A stretch of 27,809 nt of DNA from DASQBT01 sp049578545 (GTDB lineage Bacteria > Pseudomonadota > Gammaproteobacteria > Burkholderiales > Thiobacillaceae), in the NCBI GenBank assembly GCA_049578545.1, contig JBAUMF010000006.1, positions 1-27,809 of the forward strand, read 5' to 3'. Every line of letters begins with the position of its first letter. Position 1 is the first letter of the stretch. The notes below the pieces were generated by a model that saw only the letters and a program-made list of their open reading frames with translations, ran no database searches and had not been told where the DNA came from. Below, in pieces: positions 22,358 to 27,809 of the stretch. The position numbers were made by a program, and so were the translations under genes.

Positions 22358-22891
22358 ATGATCATCGCCATCGTCAGCATGACCCTGCTGGGGTTAACGC
22401 TGGGCCTGATGCTGGGGCTGGCCTCCCGTCGGCTGGCTGTGGAGGGCAACGCACTAGTGGAAGAAATCCAGGCCATCCTGCCGGGTTCCCAATGCGGTCA
22501 GTGCGGCTTCCCGGGATGCGCTGGCGCGGCCCAAGCCTTGGCCGGCGGCGAGGCACCTGTCACGCTGTGTCCGCCGGGCGGGCGTGAAGTCGTGGCCGCC
22601 TTGGCTGCCAAGCTGGGCGTGGAAATCAATCTGGCGGGGGTGAAAGAGACGGCCCCTGCCATTGCCGAAGTCAAGGAAGACCTGTGCATTGGCTGCACAC
22701 GTTGTTACAAGGTTTGCCCTACCGACGCCATCATGGGCGCAGCCAAGCATATCCATTCCGTGTTCAGGGAGGCCTGCACTGCCTGCGGCAAGTGCGTTGA
22801 GACCTGCCCTACTGAAGCCATCGCCATGCGGCCGGTACCGGTGACCCTGCAATCATGGTATTGGACCAGGCCGGAGAGGATGGCGGCATGA
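22358..22891 (+). CDS. rnfB: Rnf complex iron-sulfur subunit RnfB
   Basis: A 177-aa protein with one N-terminal membrane anchor (IIAIVSMTLLGLTLGLMLGLA). A first [4Fe-4S] motif in the RnfB-specific domain follows (CGQCGFPGCAGAA and a later Cys in VTLCPPGG), then two ferredoxin-type clusters (CIGCTRCYKVCP, CTACGKCVETCP). It passes electrons between RnfC and the membrane subunits and ferredoxin. GAGGA before ATG 22358 sets the start. It lies 25 bases after rnfA. Confidence 0.95.
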   Translation: MIIAIVSMTLLGLTLGLMLGLASRRLAVEGNALVEEIQAILPGSQCGQCGFPGCAGAAQALAGGEAPVTLCPPGGREVVAALAAKLGVEINLAGVKETAPAIAEVKEDLCIGCTRCYKVCPTDAIMGAAKHIHSVFREACTACGKCVETCPTEAIAMRPVPVTLQSWYWTRPERMAA

Positions 22892-22926
22892 GTGGTGCGC
22901 GCCATCATCGTTCCCCATCACCCCGG

Positions 22927-22953
22927 CCCTCTTTCCCTGCGAGGGGGCGAGGG
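22927..22953 (+). repeat. CCCTC/GAGGG palindrome between rnfB and rnfC
   Basis: CCCTCTTTCCCT-GCG-AGGGGGCGAGGG forms a stem with G-U pairs and one mismatch. It resembles the hairpin after nafY. It breaks an otherwise tight operon with a 106-base gap and may tune rnfC expression. Confidence 0.55.
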
Positions 22954-22997
22954 GGTCTATTGGGTCGCTTTGCGACGTTCGGCTTAAGGGAGGTGGC

Positions 22998-24491
22998 ATG
23001 AAACTGTTCAGGTTTCGTGGCGGGGTGCATCCGGAAGGCCGCAAGCAACTCTCGGCTCAACGCGCCATCCGTGCCTTGCCCCTGCCTGATCGACTGTATG
23101 TTCCATTACAGCAGCATGTAGGTGCTCCCGCCAAACAGATCGTCGAAGTTGGCGACAAGGTTCTCAAGGGACAATTGATCGCTCTTGGTCAGGGGACTAT
23201 CTCAGCGCCTGTGCACGCCTCCAGCTCGGGAACGGTAATCGCCATAGGCGATTATCCCGCGCCCCATCCGTCAGGGCTGCCCGTACCCACCATCACCCTT
23301 GCTCCGGACGGTAAAGACTGCTGGGTGGAGGCGGACACACCCGTTGATCCATTTGCCCTGTCACCCGACGAGATCGCTGCCCGGGTAGGGACGGCCGGGA
23401 TCGTCGGCCTGGGCGGCGCCACCTTCCCATCGGCGGTGAAACTGAATCTGTCGCGCAAGAGTGGGGTGCACACCCTGATCATCAATGGCGGCGAGTGCGA
23501 ACCCTATCTGACCTGCGATGACCGGCTGATGCGTGAACGCGCCGCCGAGATCATTGAAGGCATACGCCTGATCCAGTATGCCGCCGGGGCCGAAAGGGCT
23601 CTGGTGGGGATCGAGAACAACAAGCCCGAGGCCCTGACCGCGATGCGTCAGGCTGCCAAGGGAAGCGAAGTGAAAATTGTGTCGGTGCCGGCCATGTATC
23701 CGATGGGCTGGGACAAGCAGATGATCCAGGTGCTCATCGGCAAGGAAGTTCCGGCGGAAGGTCGCAGCGCCGAGATCGGCGTGCTGGTGCACAACGTCGC
23801 CACCGCCTACGCCGTGCAGCAGGCCGTCTGTCATGGACGGCCCCTGGTGTCACGGGTGATCACGGTTAGCGGCGGGGCAGTGGGCGAGCCGTCCAATGTG
23901 GAAGCCCCCATCGGGGCCACGGCACAGAATCTGTTCGATTTCTGCGGCGGCCTCAGGGGCGCACCTGCGCGCGTGGTGCTCGGTGGACCCATGATGGGCC
24001 ATCAGATTCCCCATCTGCATGTCCCCATGGTGAAGGGCAGCAGCGGGGTGCTGGCCTTGAACCAAAGTGAAATCGGACTGACCCAGCCGGCTCCCTGCAT
24101 CCGTTGTTCCACCTGCGTGCAGGCCTGCCCCGTGGGGCTGCTGCCGCTGGAAATGATGACGCATATTCGCGCTGCAGATCTCGGTGCCGCAGTGAGACTG
24201 GGGCTGAAGGATTGCATTACCTGCGGTTCCTGTTCCTATGTGTGCCCGGCCCATATTCCCCTGGTGCACTACTTCAGCTATGCCAAGGGCGAGCTGGCGG
24301 CGCAGGAGAAAGGCAAACTCAGGCAGGACGGTACGCGCAAGCTGGCCGAGCAGCGCAATGAACGCCTGGAGCGCATTACCTGCGAACGCGAAGAAGCGGC
24401 CCGACAGCGTGCGGCGAAGAAGGCGGCGCAAGACGCGGCCAAGGCTGCGGCTGCGCGGGCAGCGGCCGAGCAAGAGATCGCGACGATATGA
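22998..24491 (+). CDS. rnfC: Rnf complex NADH-oxidising subunit RnfC
   Basis: A 497-aa peripheral subunit. The N-terminal part carries the RnfC barrel (RFRGGVHPEGRKQLSA), and the Complex I 51-kDa-like NADH/FMN domain starts near GIVGLGGATFPSAVKL (about 135-150) with INGGECEPYLTCDDRL. Two [4Fe-4S] motifs follow: CIRCSTCVQACP and CITCGSCSYVCP. The C-terminus is an Ala/Arg/Lys-rich helical tail (after about 440), common in this family. GGGAGGT precedes the ATG. The stop overlaps rnfD by 4 bases. Confidence 0.96.
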   Translation: MKLFRFRGGVHPEGRKQLSAQRAIRALPLPDRLYVPLQQHVGAPAKQIVEVGDKVLKGQLIALGQGTISAPVHASSSGTVIAIGDYPAPHPSGLPVPTITLAPDGKDCWVEADTPVDPFALSPDEIAARVGTAGIVGLGGATFPSAVKLNLSRKSGVHTLIINGGECEPYLTCDDRLMRERAAEIIEGIRLIQYAAGAERALVGIENNKPEALTAMRQAAKGSEVKIVSVPAMYPMGWDKQMIQVLIGKEVPAEGRSAEIGVLVHNVATAYAVQQAVCHGRPLVSRVITVSGGAVGEPSNVEAPIGATAQNLFDFCGGLRGAPARVVLGGPMMGHQIPHLHVPMVKGSSGVLALNQSEIGLTQPAPCIRCSTCVQACPVGLLPLEMMTHIRAADLGAAVRLGLKDCITCGSCSYVCPAHIPLVHYFSYAKGELAAQEKGKLRQDGTRKLAEQRNERLERITCEREEAARQRAAKKAAQDAAKAAAARAAAEQEIATI

Positions 24492-25564
24492 CTCCCCTTA
24501 CGCATGCCCCTCACGCCCATGCCCCCACCACCGTGGGTAAGGTGATGGCAACGGTCATGCTGGCCCTGGTTCCCGCCACTCTGTACGGCTTCTGGCTGTA
24601 TGGCTGGCCGGCCATCAACCTCTGGGTCGTGGCCCTGGTCACGGCGCTGGCCGGCGAAGCCCTCGCCCTCAAACTGCATGAGCGGCCCGTCATGCCTGCG
24701 CTCATGGATGGCTCGGCCGTGCTCACCGCCTGGTTGCTGGTCCTGTCGCTACCCCCGTTTGCACCGTGGTGGATTGCCGCACTGGGCTCGGCCTTTGCGG
24801 TATTGATGGCCAAGCAGGTGTTCGGTGGCCTGGGGCAGAATGTGTTCAACCCGGCCATGGCGGCGCGGGTCATGCTGCTGATTTCCTTTCCGGTGGAGAT
24901 GACCCTGTGGGCTGCACCCACACCCATCACGACAGTGCATGCGCCGGGGTTCCTGGAAGGGCTGGCGATCACTTTCGGCGGCGCGCATTGGGATGCAATG
25001 ACCAGCGCCTCCCTCCTGGGTCATGTGAAGACCGAATTCACCCGCGGCGTGGATCTGTTTCACAGCCTGCCAGGGCTCTTCTCGCTGGCCGATTCCTCAT
25101 GGGGCCATCGCGCAGGCAGCCTGGGTGAGACCGCTTCGTTCCTGCTGGTGGCAGGGGGAGGGTACCTGATCGCGCGGCGCATCATCACCTGGCACGCCCC
25201 GGTTGCCATGCTGCTTGGCGTCGCCCTGCCGGCACTGATCGCCCATGCGATTAGCCCGGCCCACTATCTGGGCGTGTTGCCGCATCTGCTGTCCGGAGGC
25301 CTGATGCTGGGGGCATTCTTCATTGTCACCGATCCGGTTACGTCGCCCAATACGTCCGCCGGCCAGTTCGTTTTCGGCCTTGGGTGTGGCCTGCTGACCT
25401 GGATCATCCGCACCTGGGGCGGCTATCCGGAAGGGGTGGCCTTCGCGGTCATGCTTATGAATGCCGGTGTGCCGGTCATCGACCGGTATGTCAAACCGCG
25501 AATTTACGGTCGTGACCGCAAGGGCCGCTCCCTGACGGTGGAAGCAGCCGGAAAGGAGGGCTGA
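24488..25564 (+). CDS. rnfD: Rnf complex membrane subunit RnfD
   Basis: A 358-aa NqrB/RnfD-family membrane protein with about nine or ten hydrophobic segments, including GGLGQNVFNPAMAARVMLL (about 113-131) and FFIVTDPVTSPNTSAGQ. The flavinylation segment that usually reads D-x-x-x-x-A-T-P-L is DAMTSASLL here (169-177), so the expected FMN-bearing Thr appears to be Ser175. Overlap with rnfC (ATGA) and one base to rnfG show tight coupling. RnfD forms part of the ion-pumping core. Confidence 0.94.
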   Translation: MTPLTHAPHAHAPTTVGKVMATVMLALVPATLYGFWLYGWPAINLWVVALVTALAGEALALKLHERPVMPALMDGSAVLTAWLLVLSLPPFAPWWIAALGSAFAVLMAKQVFGGLGQNVFNPAMAARVMLLISFPVEMTLWAAPTPITTVHAPGFLEGLAITFGGAHWDAMTSASLLGHVKTEFTRGVDLFHSLPGLFSLADSSWGHRAGSLGETASFLLVAGGGYLIARRIITWHAPVAMLLGVALPALIAHAISPAHYLGVLPHLLSGGLMLGAFFIVTDPVTSPNTSAGQFVFGLGCGLLTWIIRTWGGYPEGVAFAVMLMNAGVPVIDRYVKPRIYGRDRKGRSLTVEAAGKEG

Positions 25565-25565
25565 G

Positions 25566-26249
25566 ATGAAACTGGACGACTTGCGCGGCAAGCTTGTCTA
25601 TCAGGGCATCCTGCTCGGCGCCGTCACCCTTCTCACCGGCGGGGCACTTGCCCTGGCAGATCGGGCGACGGAAGCAGACATCCAGGCCGCCCAGGCGAGG
25701 GACATGCAACAGTCTCTGGCGCAGGTGCTGCCCGGGCAGTACGACAATGATCTGCTCAAGGATACCGTCACTCTTCCGGGCCCGGACGGAATAGTGACCG
25801 TCTACCGCGCGCGCCACGCCGGCAGGGTGGAGGCCGTGGTATTCCAGGTGCAGGGCCAGGGTTACGCCGGCCCGGTAGTGAGCATGATGGGCGTGGACCG
25901 GGACGGCAGGGTGCTGGGGGTGCGGGTGATCAAACACAGGGAGACCCCTGGGCTTGGGGACAAGGTCGACCCCGCGAAGAGCGACTGGATCCACGAGTTT
26001 GAACACAAATTCTTCGGCGACCCGCCCGCGGACAAATGGGCGGTGAAGAAAGACGGCGGCGTGTTCGACCAGTTCTCCGGCGCCACCATCACGCCGCGCG
26101 CAGTGGTGAAATCGGTCAAGGGTGGCCTCGAGTTCTTTTACAAACAGAAGGCCCTCATGCTGGACGACAAGGCTGTCGAATCGGCTTCAGCCGCGAACGC
26201 CGGCGCAGGCCCGCTGATTGCGGCCAAGGCTGCTAGCAAAGGAGAGTGA
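25566..26249 (+). CDS. rnfG: Rnf complex flavin subunit RnfG
   Basis: A 227-aa protein with one N-terminal membrane segment (LVYQGILLGAVTLLTGGALAL) and a periplasmic FMN-binding domain. The flavinylation motif is SGATITP, with T174 as the covalent FMN site added by ApbE. ETPGLGDKVDP (126-136) is also typical of the family. GGAGG precedes the ATG. It ends 2 bases before the rnfE ATG. Confidence 0.95.
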   Translation: MKLDDLRGKLVYQGILLGAVTLLTGGALALADRATEADIQAAQARDMQQSLAQVLPGQYDNDLLKDTVTLPGPDGIVTVYRARHAGRVEAVVFQVQGQGYAGPVVSMMGVDRDGRVLGVRVIKHRETPGLGDKVDPAKSDWIHEFEHKFFGDPPADKWAVKKDGGVFDQFSGATITPRAVVKSVKGGLEFFYKQKALMLDDKAVESASAANAGAGPLIAAKAASKGE

Positions 26250-26251
26250 AC

Positions 26252-26932
26252 ATGAGCAATTCATACGCCCGCATCACCCGGGACGGCCTGTGGGACAACA
26301 ACATCGTGTTTGCCCAGATCCTCGGCATGTGCCCCACCATGGCCGTCACCAGTTCGGCCACCAATGGCCTGGGCATGGGCCTCGCCACCACGGCCGTGCT
26401 GGTGGCCGCCAATGCCCTGGTGTCTTCCGCGCGCAACCTCATCAGCCCGGACGTGCGCATCCCGGTTTACATCGTGCTCATTGCCAGCCTGGTCACGCTG
26501 GTGGATGTCAGCCTGAACGCCTGGGCACATGACCTGTACAAGGTGCTGGGCCTGTACATCGCGCTCATTGTGGCCAACTGCGCGGTGCTTGGCCGGGCGG
26601 AAGCCTTCGCCGCCAAGGCCAGCGTCGGCCATGCCGCGATGGACGGCCTGATGATGGGGCTGGGCTTTACCTTCGCTTTGACTCTGATCGGAGGCATCCG
26701 GGAGGTTATCGGCGGCGGCACCCTGTTTGCCAACGCCCACCTGCTGTTGGGACCCGCCTTTGCCTTCCTGGAAACCACCGTCATTCCCCACTACCGCGGT
26801 TACCTGCTCTTTATTCTGCCACCGGGCGGTTTCCTGGTGCTCGGCTTCCTGATCGCCGGCAAGCGCATCGTGGACACGCGCCTGGCCGAACGCCCGTCAA
26901 CCGCAGCCCTGCCCGAACCTGCGGCGGGATGA
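26252..26932 (+). CDS. rnfE: Rnf complex membrane subunit RnfE
   Basis: A 226-aa membrane protein homologous to RnfA, with about six hydrophobic segments. The conserved features WDNNIVFAQILGMCPTMAVTS and LIVANCAVLGRAEAFA contain the Cys pair for the shared [2Fe-2S] centre. The start is the ATG at 26252, after GGAG at 26241-26244; a GTG at 26246 is possible but lies too close to that site. Confidence 0.95.
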   Translation: MSNSYARITRDGLWDNNIVFAQILGMCPTMAVTSSATNGLGMGLATTAVLVAANALVSSARNLISPDVRIPVYIVLIASLVTLVDVSLNAWAHDLYKVLGLYIALIVANCAVLGRAEAFAAKASVGHAAMDGLMMGLGFTFALTLIGGIREVIGGGTLFANAHLLLGPAFAFLETTVIPHYRGYLLFILPPGGFLVLGFLIAGKRIVDTRLAERPSTAALPEPAAG

Positions 26933-26951
26933 GTCTGCAAAGGAGAACCAC

Positions 26952-27233
26952 ATGCAAATTGCTGTTGCCTATTCCGAGCCAGCCCAGCAGGTCTGGCTGC
27001 GCATTGAAGTGCCTGACGACATCACCGTTGAGCAGGCCATTATCAAGTCGGGCATCCTGCGCCAGTTTCCCTACGTCGATCTGACCGAACAGAAGGTGGG
27101 GATCTTCGGCAAGCTGACCAAGCTGGACGCGCCGCTTCGGCCCGGCGACCGGGTGGAGATATACCGCAGTATCGTTGCCGATCCAAAGACCGTGCCGCGC
27201 CGCCGCATGGGGGACGAAGACGACGAGGATTGA
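26952..27233 (+). CDS. rnfH: RnfH family protein
   Basis: A 93-aa ubiquitin-like (beta-grasp) protein: VAYSEPAQQVWLRIEVPDDITVEQAI, KVGIFGKLTKLDAPLRPGDRVEIYR and ADPKTVPRRR are RnfH signatures. It is needed for Rnf function in some diazotrophs but its action is unclear. AAAGGAG precedes the ATG, 19 bases after rnfE. The acidic tail (DEDDED) is a small extension. It is the last gene of the operon. Confidence 0.95.
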   Translation: MQIAVAYSEPAQQVWLRIEVPDDITVEQAIIKSGILRQFPYVDLTEQKVGIFGKLTKLDAPLRPGDRVEIYRSIVADPKTVPRRRMGDEDDED

Positions 27234-27654
27234 AGGAAGGCTGCGAAGGGCCCGCAATAAGGGCGCACAGATCTCCCCCCTTAGGCCGTTGACTGCCGCC
27301 TACCAGGGTCAGAAGCTCGCTTTTCAGCGCACTCACCGGCAGAAGGCAGCCATCAAGGGCCGTTCGCTGTTTGGTGAAATCGGCGAAATGAAGGTCGGAA
27401 GTAACCCAGACAAGGGACGTTCGCAAAAACAGTCACGATGCCGGCTCTTCGGCCACTGCGGTCATTGGGGCTCTGCGGCCCCAACGGCCGCAATCAATAG
27501 GTCACCGGTCATCGTGCTAGAAATCGGCCCGAATGGCCGCTTGGCGCTTCAGGCTATAGCCGGACCCGACCCGTTGCGGTCCTCCAGGCACAGGAGGCGA
27601 CTGTCTGCTTAGTGGCGTTTTGCTGACTCCTCCATCCTGCTGCCGCGTGCACTC
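27234..27654. other. Gene-free stretch after rnfH
   Basis: About 420 bases with no supported gene. A perfect 7-bp inverted repeat TTGGGGC-TCTGCG-GCCCCAA lies at 27465-27484 without a T-run. The run rich in CGGCC/GGCCG short repeats (27440-27545) looks like decayed or repetitive sequence. The rnf transcript and the converging FHA gene both end here. Confidence 0.4.
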
Positions 27655-27809
27655 CTAGCCCGGGTGTCGCATAAAGAATTTTAACTTCACATCTCCCGCT
27701 TCTATCAGATCGTCTTCCTTTAGCAGATGCGCCTTGGTGCCAATGGATTTGCCATTTACCTTGGGGTGTTTTTTGCCTTCCACGTGGGCCACATAATAGC
27801 CATGCGGGC
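27655..27809 (-). CDS. FHA-domain protein, C-terminal part (gene runs off window)
   Basis: The last 50 codons of a minus-strand gene that begins beyond the right edge. The end shows an FHA domain C-terminus: KVNGKSIGTKAHLL, then KEDDLIEAGDVKLKFF, with the conserved VNG turn and the GDxxLxF strand. The protein finishes MRHPG. FHA domains bind phospho-threonine peptides. The rest of the protein, and so its role, cannot be seen. Confidence 0.75.
   Translation of the reverse strand, partial: PHGYYVAHVEGKKHPKVNGKSIGTKAHLLKEDDLIEAGDVKLKFFMRHPG

Noticed and set aside
27175..27612. Plus-strand open frame overlapping the end of rnfH
   Set aside because: No ribosome site, no domain, and it overlaps rnfH in another frame; treated as non-coding.
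1..27809. CRISPR arrays or defence systems
   Set aside because: No array of regularly spaced direct repeats was seen, and no Cas-type protein. The SIR2-like protein could recall defence NADases, but its nif context argues otherwise.

Overview
This window is a nitrogen-fixation region from a GC-rich proteobacterium. It is most likely a betaproteobacterium of the Rhodocyclales/Nitrosomonadales type: a NifL-NifA pair, a nif-linked rnf operon, DraT and a NafY-type protein occur together, and the accessory genes look betaproteobacterial. That placement is an inference from gene content; no phylogenetic marker is present.

Layout. Positions 1-2600 are a mobile-element border: a probable 3' end of a group II intron, a 45-nt 3' fragment of tRNA-Lys(UUU) that looks like an attachment-site scar, and an IS110-family transposase gene with a structured upstream leader. 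Positions 2608-4939 (minus strand) carry a hemerythrin, a SIR2-like protein and DraT. Positions 5050-10920 (plus strand) are nifH-nifD-nifK-nifT-ferredoxin-nafY and a small nif-associated gene. Positions 10927-12411 hold a broken molbindin-like gene, modA and a GNAT acetyltransferase. Positions 12625-16452 hold genes without an obvious nif role: two tandem DUF302-like secreted proteins, a small secreted Gly/Pro-rich protein and a large LysM/FecR protein. Positions 16805-21484 (minus strand) are nifL-nifA, a 77-aa Cys-rich protein overlapping nifA, and a 445-aa protein I do not recognise. Positions 21745-27233 (plus strand) are rnfABCDGEH. The window ends inside an FHA-domain gene on the minus strand (27655 to the edge).

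How it works together. NifHDK is the Mo-nitrogenase. NafY and ModA serve FeMo-cofactor handling and molybdate uptake. The ferredoxin and the membrane Rnf complex are the likely electron route to NifH. NifL/NifA control transcription, and DraT can switch NifH off by ADP-ribosylating Arg101. The regulatory DNA is readable. The nifH promoter has a TGT-N10-ACA NifA site, a perfect IHF consensus and a -24/-12 sigma-54 promoter in order. The nifL-rnfA divergent spacer has one shared NifA site serving two outward sigma-54 promoters, with a perfect IHF site on the rnf side. The nifLA operon therefore looks autoregulated.

Oddities: an identical 18-nt element lies at the same distance before both nifD and nifK; a strong hairpin lies between nifH and nifD; the draT-SIR2-hemerythrin group has its own possible sigma-54 promoter; and the molbindin gene beside modA is disrupted. 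Not in this window: nifENX, nifB, nifUSV, draG and modBC.
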